Shown: positions 17,432 to 27,506, numbered from the stretch's first letter. The stretch is DNA of 64,000 nucleotides from Saprospiraceae bacterium (GCA_016719855.1 JADJYH010000002.1:186001-250000); one strand, 5' to 3'. Notes: a model not told the origin generated them from the sequence alone. Numbers and translations are program-made.

Positions 17432-19671
17432 ATGGACTTAGGGTATCTCATTAACATACTATTAAAGAGAAAATGGCTTCTTCTTTCCGTCATTTTACTC
17501 GCTTCCACAGCCACTTGGTTCTTCATCGGAAAACTTCCTTCTGCTTACAAGTCCAAGGCCGTGATTTCCACTGGCATCATTGACTACAAGGGCGTCAGCC
17601 TGCAGTTGGAGAACCCGTTCATCCAGCAGTTCCAAATCGAGAGCAGCTTCAACAGCCTCATTGAGAAGATGAAGAGCCGTACCAGCATCAAGCTGCTGAC
17701 GGACACTTTGCTGTTGCATGACCTGCAAGCCAACAAGACCAACGAGCGGGCCTTCCGAGAGCCTGATGCCGAGGAAGTTAGCTTGACGGAAGCTGAGTTG
17801 AACAATGTTGTAATGAAGTTGAAAGCCAGCTTCACAGATACGATATTGAACACTAAACCGCAAACGGAACTCAGCAACAACCGCCTGGCTGAAGCATACG
17901 GTTACGACTTCGAAGCGCTGTGGAAAAAGCTCGAAATCAAGCGGATAGGGGAGACCGACTACCTTAGCGTGGAGTTTGAGTCCGAAAGCCCGGAGCTTTC
18001 CTTTTTTGTGGTTTCCACGTTCATCAAAAAGTTTTTTGCGATGCATGAGGGCGACCTTTCCTACAAAGAAAATAAGGCGCTAAAATTTGCTGAGGAGCAA
18101 TTCAAGGTTCGCAAGTCAGAGCTTGACACGATTACCATAAAAATTGACAACTATAAAAACGCCAATGGTTTGGTGGACGTGACTAGCCAGCGGGAAGGGG
18201 TGGTATCTCATATTCAAGACCTTGAAATAAAGCTGGAGGAGGCCAGGCTGCAAATTCCTGCTTTGGAGCTGAACATTGCTTCGCTCGAAAAACAGGTTAT
18301 GCGCTATCGCAAGGAATTGGGTCCCGACTATTCCAACAATATTTTGTACAGAAGTGACATCAATGAACTTGACAATGAAATCAAGAAACTCCAGGATAAA
18401 CGGGTAGAGGAGTTCGCAGATGGCCGCAATACCGCTGCATTGGACAAACGAATTGAGGGGCTTCGAAAAAAACAATCGGACTTGATTCAAAAAGACATTC
18501 CGGTGGACAAAGATCTCAAAGCCAAACTTGGTGACCAAGCCATTCAATTGCTAAAAGATAAAATCCAAAAAGAGCTTGACCTTGAACTTGCCAAACAGTC
18601 TTTCACTTCCTATCAAAGAGAAATAAATAGGCTAAACGGTAAAGCAACCTCGCTAACCATCAATGACAACAAGCTAGCATCGCTCGAAGCGGAAAAGGAA
18701 CGCATTGACAAAGAATATACCTCCGCACGTGACAAATACGAAGCCGCCAAAAACTACAAGGAAGGTTCCGAAAACCCACTGAGCGTTATTGAAAATGCGG
18801 AATACCCGTTTGAGCCAGAATCCAAGCACCGGGCGGTTTTCTCAGCATTTGCAGGTGTTGCAGGTGGCTCTATTGCCAGTATCATCCTATTTTTGCTGGC
18901 GTTCATTGACTCCAGCCTCCAGTCACCGTCACAATTCCAACGGATTACAAAACTGCCATTGGTGGGCCACGTGAACAAAGTGAAAGTCAGGAACATGAAC
19001 CTGCACAACCTCTTCCTGTCCATGCACAACAAGCCGGAACTGGAAGTTTTCAAAGAAAATATCCGAAAAATAAGGACCGCAATAGAAGGTTCAGGGGCCA
19101 AATGTATCTTATTTACCAGCCCAAAGCCGCAAGAAGGAAAGTCATTTCTCGTTGTCTTGCTGGCATACGCGCTCAGCTTGAACGACAAGAAGATATTGAT
19201 AATTGACACCAATTTCAAGAACAACACGCTGTCTGGATACAAGACCAAGTCGTTCTTCGAGATAAGCACGGATGGGCCGCAGCAGAAAACAGGCTTGGGC
19301 ATTGAAAACGGCTATGGCCAGCTTTCATCGCCAGAAACGGCTGCTGCAAACGATGCCACCCTGAAAAGCATTGACATCGTTGCCAACAAGGAGGCAGCCA
19401 AAGCCCAGCCGAGGTGCTTGCTGGAAAGAACTTCAAAAAGGTGATTGAACAGTACAGCAAAAAGTACGACTTCATCTTCATGGAGGCAGCCGCCATGAAC
19501 AAGTTTTCCGATGCAAGGGAGCTGATGCCTTTTGCTGACAAGGTTATCACGGTGATGTCCGCTGATTCGCCCATTGGCAACGAAGACAAGGACACGCTTG
19601 AGTTCTTGCGCGGCTTGAATGGCAAACTGCTCGGCGGTATCCTCAACATGGTTGATTTGAAGAATATCTAG
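17432..19671 (+). CDS. Wzc/GumC-like polysaccharide co-polymerase with degenerate BY-kinase domain (one frameshift)
   Basis: The first part runs to 19444 in frame 2 and continues from about 19400 in frame 1; one base is missing near 19400 (AAAGCCCAGCC). The joined protein is ~745 residues. A transmembrane helix lies near residues 15-31 and a Wzz-type periplasmic domain with long coiled coils spans ~190-440. A second transmembrane helix is near 470-490, then a cytoplasmic P-loop domain. Walker A is present (PQEGKSF). The A' motif reads IIDTNFKN instead of DxDxR, and the Walker B region reads FIFMEAA instead of hhhDxPP. No Tyr-rich tail is present. It probably controls chain length and export but is unlikely to be an active tyrosine kinase. 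First gene of the exopolysaccharide locus. Confidence 0.85.
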
Positions 19672-19675
19672 AGAC

Positions 19676-19790
19676 GATAGACATTAGACGATAGACTTTA
19701 GAAGAGGCATCGGTCATCACAAAGTGCTGGTTTTCAACATCTAAATGTCTATTGTCTAAAGTCTATTGTCTAAGGTCTATTGTCTTTCAT
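19676..19790 (+). repeat. Inverted GACAATA/TATTGTC word repeats between wzc-like and flippase genes
   Basis: The left arm (from 19676) has GACGATAGACATTAGACGATAGAC-type words. The right arm (19740-19788) has GTCTATTGTCTAAA repeated with a 14-nt (2 x 7) period. The arms are complementary, so a hairpin can form. The right, G-poor arm ends just before the flippase start codon at 19801. A related word set recurs at 41117-41262. Confidence 0.7.
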
Positions 19791-19800
19791 AGCCCATTCA

Positions 19801-21188
19801 ATGGAGAATTCATACTGGCTAAAATCAGGTTTTTACACCCTGTCGGAAAAAGCAACCTCCATGCTTTTCGGTTTCGGCGGTGCTGTACTGCTGTACAGGG
19901 CGATACCTGAACAGGGAGTTTTCGGCGTTTGGGTGCTGTTTTTGTCCATTGTTTCAGTCATAGAAGTAGGGCGGATTGGGTTGCTTCAAAACGCATTGGT
20001 CAAGCACCTTTCCGTGGGGGAAGGTGACGAGGCCGGAAGAATTACCACTGCCTCCTTCGTGCTGAATGGGATGCTAACTTTGCTGATTGTGCTCATCTGC
20101 ATGGCATTGTCGCCATTGGCAGCGAAGATTTTTGAAGCACAGGAGCTTTCCATCTTGTTCAAGATATACTGCTTGACCACCGTTGCGCTGATACCGTTTT
20201 ACCAATGCAATTATATCCAACAGGCAAATCTTGACTTCAAGGGGATTTTTTGGAGCAACTTCTCAAAAGGCGGGGTACTTTTTGGGTTTATCCTTTATCT
20301 GTTCATTGGAAAAAACAGGTCCACCTTATTGACCTAGCACTCGTGCAAGTGGTGGCAGCCTTGGTTTCTGCTGGGGTTGCTTGGCTTTTTGCCAGAAAAT
20401 ACGCACGGTTCAGCCGGAAGATAGATTGGGAGTGGGTGAAGAAGCTTTTTGCCTACGGCAAGTTTGTTTTCGGTACCAACATCAGCACCCAGCTTTACAA
20501 AACGGTTGACAAGCTGCTACTGGGCATGATGCCTGGCGGGGGCATGGCAGCGGTGGCCATCTACGACGCAGCCATCCGCATCACCAACCTGACGGATGTG
20601 CCAACTGCCAGCATGGCTTCCATGGTGTTTCCGCAAAGTTCCCGCAGGGTGCAGGAGGGCAACGGGGCGGTTAAGCAATTGTACGAAAAAGCCGTTGGCG
20701 CCATACTGGCCTTCATGGTTCCGTGCATCATCCTTGTCCTGCTACTGGCCGACTGGTTGATTTTCCTGACCGCAGGGAAAGCCTACGCCGAAGCGGCAAA
20801 CCTGCTCAGGATTACCATTCTATTTGGCTTGTTTCTTCCTTATGCCGTTCAGTTCGGTACCGTGTTGGATTCCATTGGAAAACCGAAGGTCAACTTCATT
20901 TACACCCTGTTCAGCTTGCTGCTCACAGCCCTGCTCAATTGGCTGCTGATACCCCAAATGGGCGTGAAAGGAGCGGCGATAGGCACTTTGGCAGCTTACG
21001 CTGTCACCTTTTTATTCATGCAGGCTTATTTGCATAAAACTTTGAAAATCAATCCTTTAAAACCGTTTTTCCACATGGTTGACTTTTATGGAAAAATCTT
21101 AAATTTTACGAAGCAACAAATGCAAGGGCCTAAGGAACCAGTAGCTTCAATTGAACTTCTAGAGCAAGAGGTGGAGAATATCGGATGA
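19801..21188 (+). CDS. Wzx-type polysaccharide flippase (one frameshift)
   Basis: Frame 1 to about 20315, then frame 3; one base is missing within the A-rich GGAAAAAACAGG near 20310-20320. The joined protein is ~460 residues with about 12-14 hydrophobic helices. It is typical of the oligosaccharide flippase (MATE/PST) family that moves lipid-linked repeat units across the inner membrane. Landmarks are GFYTLSEKATSMLFGFGG at the start, the SMVFPQSSRR stretch in the middle and GVKGAAIGTLAAY near the end. The ATG at 19801 is preferred to a TTG at 19780 because the tandem-repeat leader ends just before it. Confidence 0.85.
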
Positions 21189-21295
21189 AGACTAACAGAC
21201 TCAATTAAGACCCAGTTGAAATAAATTTGCCCCCTCGATTCAAAAGGACAACGATTGTTTGTCCAATAAAATTGATTGAAAGCCAAAGACAAATT

Positions 21296-22072
21296 ATGAT
21301 GACTCAAGCAATGTACGAAGAGGGTTTGGCCTATGCCGAATCAAATTTTAAGGATGAACATGCTGCTCATTTGCATGTAGACAAAAAGCTCATTCGTGAA
21401 AAATTCAACATGGACGGCAAAAAGGTGCTCGACTTTGGGTGCGGTATGGGAGGCATGAGCTTGTGGTATGCCACGAATTTCAAGTGCCAGGTGCTGGGCA
21501 TAGATATTGACCGCCACCACGTCAAGATAGCCAATGACCTGAAGGACCGTCACAAGGTACACAACGTCAACTTTGAGGTGCGGAACGTACTCGACCAACC
21601 GCTCGATGAAAAGTACGACTTTATCGTGCTGAATGACGTGGCGGAACATATCCATTTGCCCATTTTGAAGAGGATATTTCAGGCGCTGAGCAAAAACCTG
21701 GCGAACAACGGCGGCATTTACGTCTCCTACCCGCCTTGGCGCAGTCCTTATGCCTCGCACGTGCAGCACGTAGTGGGCATTCCGTGGTGCCAGTTTTTAC
21801 CGGAAGGCGTGTTGCTGAAAATGATTGAAAAGAACAACCGGCAGATAGTTGGTGAGGAAGAGAGCGATTTGCTGCAAGCGTACAAAGGACTTAACCACCT
21901 GACAAACAGCAAGTTGATGAATGCCCTGGAAGGCTCAGGCTTGAAGCCCGTTTACCGAAAAAGCCATAGCTTCGTCAACAAATTCGAGCCCTTCAAAAAT
22001 GCAAACCTGCGGTTTTTTCCGCTCGATTTTTTGGTGACAAAGGAGTTTGTGCTGTTGGAAAAGGCGGCTTAA
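21296..22072 (+). CDS. Class I SAM-dependent methyltransferase
   Basis: A 258-residue cytoplasmic protein with the SAM-binding motif KVLDFGCGMGGMS (about residues 42-54) and acidic motif II LGIDIDRHH. The post-motif strand is DFIVLNDVAEHI. The start is placed at the ATGATG of 21296/21299, where the conserved fold begins. An upstream extension to 21227 includes a -7-like TAAATTTG at 21222-21229 and would be transcribed only in part. Within the exopolysaccharide locus it probably methylates a sugar or lipid-linked intermediate; the acceptor is unknown. Confidence 0.82.
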   Translation: MMTQAMYEEGLAYAESNFKDEHAAHLHVDKKLIREKFNMDGKKVLDFGCGMGGMSLWYATNFKCQVLGIDIDRHHVKIANDLKDRHKVHNVNFEVRNVLDQPLDEKYDFIVLNDVAEHIHLPILKRIFQALSKNLANNGGIYVSYPPWRSPYASHVQHVVGIPWCQFLPEGVLLKMIEKNNRQIVGEEESDLLQAYKGLNHLTNSKLMNALEGSGLKPVYRKSHSFVNKFEPFKNANLRFFPLDFLVTKEFVLLEKAA

Positions 22073-22140
22073 CAGCCTTTTCAAATTGCTCAATTGTTCA
22101 ATCTTAAAATAGTTCGCCCCCCTACAAATGGCGATGGAAT

Positions 22141-23367
22141 ATGCACTCTGACCTCGACATCATCTATTTCACCCTTTTCCCATGGGACAATGCGTACTCA
22201 TCGGTTTCGCTTTCTTTTACGAGGGAATTTGCAAAGCACAATCGTGTTTTCTACATCAATCACCCCTACACGGTCAAGGATTTTGTCAAAGGATGGAACC
22301 AGCCGATGGTGAAGGCCAGGCGGCATGACATGCTCCTGAACAGGATGCGCTACGAAACCATCCCAGAGCTGCCAGAGGTCATTGCCGTGCAACCGCCGCT
22401 CACCGTGCCAATCAACTGGATGAACCCGGGAAAGAGCTACGACAAATGGTTCGAGTACAACAACCGAATCATTGTCAACACGATACGCCAGGTAATCAAA
22501 GATTATAACATCCAGAATTTTGTGTACCTGAATTGCTTCAACCCCTACTACGCCGGGGCGTTGCCGAAGGAACTTGGTGCCAAGCTGAGCATGTACCAGT
22601 GCATTGACGACATGACCGAGGAAGAATACACCGCAAGGCATGGCGCTAGGGTAGAGGAGGAGGCCATTCGCAATTCGGACATTGCATTCGTGACCTCGAA
22701 ACACCTACAGCGCCTGAAAAGGCACTTGAACCCCAACACCTACGTGCTTCACAATGCGGTGGATATCACGATGTTTGAAAAGGCGCTGGGAAACCCGTTG
22801 CCCAGGCCCAAGGAACTGGAAGGGGTACAAGGGAAAACCATTGGGTTTACCGGGAATATCAACGAATACAGGTTGGACTATCCGCTTTTCAGGCAAATTG
22901 CGGAGCAGCACCCTGACAAAACGCTGGTGTTGGTGGGGCCTATAAACTCGGATTGCTACAAAACGCATGGACTTGACAAAATGCCAAACGTCATCTTAAC
23001 CGGCGGCAAACACATAAGTGAGTTGCCAGCTTTCTTGCAGCATTTTGACGTGACGATTATCCCATTCTTGAAAAACAAGCTCACGGCAAGCATCTACCCC
23101 CTGAAAATCAACGAGTACCTAGCGGCTGGAAAACCAGTGATAGCCACTAATTTTTCTGAAGATATTCGTAGTTTTGCTGACGTTGTTTACATTGTGGAGA
23201 AGGATGAAGACTTTGTGCAGGCTATTGACAGGGCTATTGCTGAGAACTCTTCGGAGTTAATTGAACAAAGAGTTTTGACCGCAAAGCAAAACACCTGGAC
23301 CGAGCGGGTAAAGCAATTTTGGGAGATTGTTGACCAGCATCTTGTCGGAGCGGAAAAAGTGTATTAA
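22141..23367 (+). CDS. Family 4-type glycosyltransferase (TuaH-like)
   Basis: A 408-residue GT-B-fold enzyme. The N-terminal half has IIYFTLFPWDNAYSSVS. The C-terminal half has the nucleotide-sugar site pattern KTIGFTGNINEYRLDY, TLVLVGPINSDC and PLKINEYLAAGKPVI, whose Glu is the retaining-GT ExxxxxG-type motif. The closest general resemblance is to TuaH-like teichuronic/exopolysaccharide transferases. It transfers a sugar during repeat-unit assembly on the cytoplasmic face; donor and acceptor are unknown. A G-poor octamer tract (TTCAAATTG, CTCAATTG, TTCAATC) lies at 22078-22105, about 36 nt upstream. Confidence 0.85.
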   Translation: MHSDLDIIYFTLFPWDNAYSSVSLSFTREFAKHNRVFYINHPYTVKDFVKGWNQPMVKARRHDMLLNRMRYETIPELPEVIAVQPPLTVPINWMNPGKSYDKWFEYNNRIIVNTIRQVIKDYNIQNFVYLNCFNPYYAGALPKELGAKLSMYQCIDDMTEEEYTARHGARVEEEAIRNSDIAFVTSKHLQRLKRHLNPNTYVLHNAVDITMFEKALGNPLPRPKELEGVQGKTIGFTGNINEYRLDYPLFRQIAEQHPDKTLVLVGPINSDCYKTHGLDKMPNVILTGGKHISELPAFLQHFDVTIIPFLKNKLTASIYPLKINEYLAAGKPVIATNFSEDIRSFADVVYIVEKDEDFVQAIDRAIAENSSELIEQRVLTAKQNTWTERVKQFWEIVDQHLVGAEKVY

Positions 23368-23484
23368 CCTAGCATATTAATACGCTACAAATTACCGCAA
23401 CGATTTGATTGTCAATAAATTAATTGATTCTCCGGCGTTCAGGTATTGGCATTTTATTAATTCCATTGAATAAAGAACAACATT

Positions 23485-24371
23485 ATGACTCAGACACTCA
23501 ATGCATTTACGGAAAAATTCTTCGTGCCTGACACGAAGGATTTCCTAAGTGAAAAATACCAAGACCTGCAGGCCGTTGCAGCGGATTTCAAGGCCAAGTA
23601 CGCAAGCGGTGACCCATTCCCCAACATTCATTTCGAAGATTTTTTCAATCCCGATGTGCTTGATGCCATACTGGAAGAGTTTCCAAACCTCGAAGGCAAG
23701 GACGACATCAAATTCCAAACTCCGAACGAAATCAAGCTGGCCTCCCGTGGCGAACGCCGATTTGGGCCTGTGTCAAAGGCATTTGCCCATTTTCTCAATT
23801 CAGAGCCGTTCCTGCTGTTCTTGCAGGAACTGACGAGCATCGAAGAGACCTGACGCCTGACCCCTACTTTGAAGGTGGCGGGTTCCACCAAACCAAGCCC
23901 GGCGGCTTCCTGAAGATACATGCCGACTTCAACAAGCACCGCCAAACCGGACTGGATCGCCGACTGAACGTGCTGGTTTACCTCAACAAAGATTGGGAAG
24001 ACGAATACGGCGGCCACTTTGAGCTGTGGAACAGGGACATGACCCGTTGCGTGAGCAAGATCCCGCCAAGGTTCAACACCATGGCAATGTTCACAACAAC
24101 CGACTTTTCTTACCACGGCCTGCCCAACCCGCTGACGTGCCCACCAGACCGTAGCAGAAAGTCTTTGGCGCTTTACTACTACACCAACGGGCGGCCATCA
24201 AGCGAGATAAACCAAGGGCTGGAAGACCATACCACACTTTTCAGGGACAGGAAAGGATTAACCGTGGATGCAGGCATGAGGAAATTTAATGCACTACAAT
24301 CCACCAAAGATTTTGTTAAGGATTTGATACCACCTATCTTTGTGAAGTTGGGCAAAAAAATCTTAAAATAA
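23485..24371 (+). CDS. 2-oxoglutarate/Fe(II)-dependent oxygenase (prolyl-hydroxylase-like, one frameshift)
   Basis: Frame 1 up to about 23850, then frame 3; a single-base indel near GAAGAGACCTGACGCC (23845-23860) joins them. The joined protein is ~295 residues. The double-stranded beta-helix residues are visible: HADFN (HxD iron ligands), the distal iron His in YHGLPNP, and the 2-oxoglutarate-binding Arg in RSRKSLALYYYT. Family members hydroxylate peptides or small molecules. Inside an exopolysaccharide locus it may hydroxylate a sugar or amino-acid substituent, but this is inference. Confidence 0.82.
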
Positions 24372-24385
24372 GAACTTAACGATTC

Positions 24386-24523
24386 ATGGAGAACAACGCT
24401 AAACAAGTTAATCAGGAACCAGATATAGTTCTTTCCGGGAAAGAAAAAATGCTGGAATTTGTGGCAACGACCATGTGCTTCCTGCTCTTAATGGCTTGCT
24501 TGCTGAAAGTGCTGTTTTTCTGA
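24386..24523 (+). CDS. Small single-pass membrane peptide (45 residues)
   Basis: ATG at 24386, 15 nt after the oxygenase stop. It encodes a hydrophilic N-terminus (MENNAKQVNQEPD) and one C-terminal hydrophobic helix (FVATTMCFLLLMACLL, then KVLFF). It is in the right strand and position to belong to the exopolysaccharide operon. No family was recognised. Alternative: chance ORF. Confidence 0.45.
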   Translation: MENNAKQVNQEPDIVLSGKEKMLEFVATTMCFLLLMACLLKVLFF

Positions 24524-24665
24524 ATTTCAAAAAATATTTGAATGGGTTAGGAATCGGGAGCTTGGCTAAGCCCGCAAGGGTGGAACCAGTTCCCATTCTT
24601 TTTTCCCATCTTCCTTTCGGCTCTTTCCAGCCAGGCTACTTTTCCCCCACTTTAGGCTATTGGAC

Positions 24666-24746
24666 ATCCCCTCCGACTATTGCAAAGCGCTAATTATCAA
24701 TGATTTTGTGCTAATCTTGAAACAGTATCGTCCCCTCGGACTATTG
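24666..24746 (+). promoter_or_regulatory. Duplicated 17-nt motif upstream of wzy
   Basis: ATCCCCTCCGACTATTG (24666-24682) and GTCCCCTCGGACTATTG (24730-24746) match at 15 of 17 positions and are spaced 64 bp apart. The second copy ends 5 nt before the wzy ATG. They may be operator sites or an alternative promoter element. Related CCCCTCG/CCCCC clusters occur upstream of other surface-polysaccharide genes in this window. Confidence 0.4.
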
Positions 24747-24751
24747 AGAAA

Positions 24752-26236
24752 ATGAATTACACCATATCTATATTTTCTGGAATCAAAGACTGGATGGTAC
24801 GGCAGGTGATGTACCAGAAGTTGAACAACCCGTTTGGTTATGCGCTGTTGGCGCTCTTTGCGGTAGGGTTGGCTTTTGTTTTGTCCATGTTGCCGCTCAA
24901 ACTCGCCGTACTGTTCGTGGCAGCTATTTTGGCCATTCCGGTGGTGGTAGGTGTGTTCGTTGACCTGAATTTTGGGATTATCGTCATGCTCTTTGCTGCC
25001 TTTTTTTTGGGCCTGGTAGCCAAGTTTACGGACGCCCCAATTGGCACCGCCCTTGATGGCATGTTGGTGCTAATGCTCGTTGGAATGCTGGCTCGCCTCA
25101 TCAAGGAAAGGGATTTTAGCTTCGCAAAAAACCCTATCAGCATCTTCATTTTTGCTTGGATTTACTACAACCTGCTGGAGGTGCTCAACCCATGGGCAGG
25201 GTCTAGGCTCGCTTGGGTGTACACGGTGCGGACGGTCGCCTTGCTTTTAGCGCTCTATTTCATCGCCTGTTATGCTTTCAGCACCTACCGTCGCATTGTC
25301 AACACGCTGAAAGTGATACTTTTCCTTGGGTTTGTTTCCGCTTTGTATTCCCTGAAACAAGAATGGATAGGGTTCAGTCAAGCTGAAATCACCTGGCTCA
25401 ATGCAGACGAAGAGCGTTTTATGCTGATATTTCAGTGGGATAGGATGCGGGTCTTCTCTTTCTTTTCCGACCCCACCACTTTTGGAATTTTGATGGGATA
25501 CATGAGCATGTTGTGCCTTGTTTTGGCCGCAGGCCCATTCAAAATCTGGCGACGGATTGCACTTTTGGTAGCGGCTGTTTCCATGTTGCTGGGCATGGCC
25601 TATGCAGGTTCTCGGACTCCATTTGTGATGCTGCCAATGGGGGTCATCCTGTACATGGTGCTTACTTTCAAACGGCAGACCATTTTAGCCGCACTTATTT
25701 TCTTCATGATTGGCGCTGGCTTCATCATGAAATCAACCAACAGCGCCGTCATCTGGCGGATACAGTCGGCCTTCCGGGGGGAGAGCAATGACACCATCGA
25801 GGTCAGGATGAAAAATCAGGCGAAGATTCAGCCGTACATCCTGTCGCACCCGGTGGGGGCCGGCCTCGGAAGCACTGGGTACTGGGGCAAGCGCTTCACG
25901 CCGGACAGTTGGCTGGCCGGTTTTGCGCACGATAGCCTCTACGTCCGACTGGCCGTTGAAACGGGCTGGGTGGGGCTTTTGATTTACATGGGACTTCTCT
26001 TCACTGCCATGCGCACCAGTATCCGATATTATTTTAGGGTGAAAGACCCAACCATCAAGACGCTGTACCTCGGCCTGACCATCACGGTGTTCCTGCTCGC
26101 ACTGGCAAGCTACCCGCAGGAGGCCATCACCTTGTTGCCCACCTCCGTCGTGTTCTACCTCATGTTGGCCATGATTGCCCGCTTGAAGGATTTCGATCCA
26201 AATTTTGCGAAGCAAGAGGAAAGAATGGAGAATTGA
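24752..26236 (+). CDS. O-antigen ligase/Wzy-type polysaccharide polymerase
   Basis: A 494-residue inner-membrane protein with about 11-12 transmembrane helices. A large periplasmic loop in the C-terminal half (about residues 330-390) contains the Wzy_C-type segment HPVGAGLGSTG and FAHDSLYVRLAVETGWVG. This His/Arg-bearing pattern is typical of O-antigen ligases and polymerases. It would polymerise or transfer the exported repeat units delivered by the flippase. Last gene of the exopolysaccharide locus; its final codons run into an inverted word repeat. Confidence 0.85.
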   Translation: MNYTISIFSGIKDWMVRQVMYQKLNNPFGYALLALFAVGLAFVLSMLPLKLAVLFVAAILAIPVVVGVFVDLNFGIIVMLFAAFFLGLVAKFTDAPIGTALDGMLVLMLVGMLARLIKERDFSFAKNPISIFIFAWIYYNLLEVLNPWAGSRLAWVYTVRTVALLLALYFIACYAFSTYRRIVNTLKVILFLGFVSALYSLKQEWIGFSQAEITWLNADEERFMLIFQWDRMRVFSFFSDPTTFGILMGYMSMLCLVLAAGPFKIWRRIALLVAAVSMLLGMAYAGSRTPFVMLPMGVILYMVLTFKRQTILAALIFFMIGAGFIMKSTNSAVIWRIQSAFRGESNDTIEVRMKNQAKIQPYILSHPVGAGLGSTGYWGKRFTPDSWLAGFAHDSLYVRLAVETGWVGLLIYMGLLFTAMRTSIRYYFRVKDPTIKTLYLGLTITVFLLALASYPQEAITLLPTSVVFYLMLAMIARLKDFDPNFAKQEERMEN

Positions 26237-26295
26237 AAATTGAAAATGGAGAATTCGGAGGCCCGCATTTTCAATTTTCAATTTTCAATTCAATT
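26224..26295. repeat. Inverted AATTGAAA word repeat between convergent genes
   Basis: The left arm AATTGAAAATTGAAAATGG and the right arm CATTTTCAATTTTCAATTTT are complementary around a GGAGGCCCGC centre. The repeat sits between the wzy stop and the 3' end of the amidase gene. It probably acts as a bidirectional terminator. Unlike most word tracts here, it is at 3' ends. Confidence 0.7.
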
Positions 26296-27506
26296 CACTT
26301 CATTCCATCAAACAGCCAGTCGGCAATAAGCTGTCGGTTGGAGGCGAGGAACAGCCGTTTTTGGTCGGTAGCATGTTTAATGTTTCCCAGTTCGATATAT
26401 GCCGCCGGCACCTTGGTTTCTCGCAGCATGTGAAGGTCACGGGCGGTCACGGTGCCTTTGTAGCCCCTTTTTTTGTTGACTTTTTTGTAGTTTTTTTCCA
26501 TGCTGTCGTGCATGGTTGTTGCCAAACTTTTACCCTGCTTATCGTCTGGGTGGTAATAAAAAAACAAGTCGGTTTGTTGCCCTTTGCCCCGGGAGTCCAC
26601 GTGGATAACGATTAGCTTTTGGTCCACATCTTTCACGCCTTGCTTCTTGTGTTTTTCGTAAAGTTGGTTGATCACGTCCGATCGCTGAAAAAGGCGGGTT
26701 CGTTGTCCCCGGAAGATGGCTTCATTTCCCCACACCACTTCATCTTTGTCACAAACCAAGTACTCGTCGTCCCGTATGCCGTCGTTGCGGTCCCGGGTAA
26801 TCATGTATGCCGTGGCACCGTGTTCGGTAAGTTTTCGCACGACCCGCAGCGCCACATCGTAAGCGTACTCATCTTCGCAGACCATGTGCTTTCCCACCTT
26901 GGCCATCGCACCTGGGTCGGGGCCGCCATGGCCGCTTTCGATAAAAAAAACCTTGCCAGCCAATGCGTTGTCCTTCAGCGGAACATGCTCGTATTTTTTT
27001 CCAAAAATGGGATAGCGGCGGTTGCCAGATGGTTCGATGGCGAGGTTGACCTCCCCGTTGGAGGCGGTGTCGTTGAGCGTCCCTTTTTTTACATCCACGG
27101 CAGGGCAGTTGAGCAAGTGATAGGGCACCCAGAGCTGCTTGTCTTTCTTGAACGACTCTTTTCGGTAGCCGTCTTTCAACATGGAATCATTGAACGTTTC
27201 GATGGTTTTGGCCGTCTGCCAGTCCTTGATTCCAACAGAGGTGCGGATGGTTTTGCCATCAAAAGCATAAATGAAAATGGGCAACCAATAAGCCGTCCCC
27301 ACCTTTAGGATTGCACCGTTCTTGAGGTCGTTAATGGCGTAAAACTTGGAAATATTGCAGGAGTTCCGGTCGAGGTTATAGCGGCGCAGCAAGGAGTAAA
27401 CGCCATCGCCTGGCAGTGCCTTGGTTTGGTAAAATTCCAGCTCGGCAGGTGGGTGGTGCGCTCCAACCAGCAGTATCAGTAGCAGAAGTGTCAAAAGCCG
27501 GGTCAT
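26295..27506 (-). CDS. N-acetylmuramoyl-L-alanine amidase (Amidase_3)
   Basis: A 403-residue exported protein that cleaves the amide bond between MurNAc and the peptide stem of peptidoglycan. A hydrophobic signal segment lies at residues 2-16. Residues ~25-170 form an unassigned region with a LysM-like pattern (GDGVYSLLRRYNLD). Residues ~185-403 are the catalytic domain with zinc ligands FFIESGHGGPDPGA, the Glu in CEDEYAYDVA and the His in IVIHVDS. The catalytic Glu is in AAYIELGNI. It is convergent with wzy and is the only gene between the exopolysaccharide locus and the VPS10-like gene. Confidence 0.85.
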   Translation of the reverse strand: MTRLLTLLLLILLVGAHHPPAELEFYQTKALPGDGVYSLLRRYNLDRNSCNISKFYAINDLKNGAILKVGTAYWLPIFIYAFDGKTIRTSVGIKDWQTAKTIETFNDSMLKDGYRKESFKKDKQLWVPYHLLNCPAVDVKKGTLNDTASNGEVNLAIEPSGNRRYPIFGKKYEHVPLKDNALAGKVFFIESGHGGPDPGAMAKVGKHMVCEDEYAYDVALRVVRKLTEHGATAYMITRDRNDGIRDDEYLVCDKDEVVWGNEAIFRGQRTRLFQRSDVINQLYEKHKKQGVKDVDQKLIVIHVDSRGKGQQTDLFFYYHPDDKQGKSLATTMHDSMEKNYKKVNKKRGYKGTVTARDLHMLRETKVPAAYIELGNIKHATDQKRLFLASNRQLIADWLFDGMK

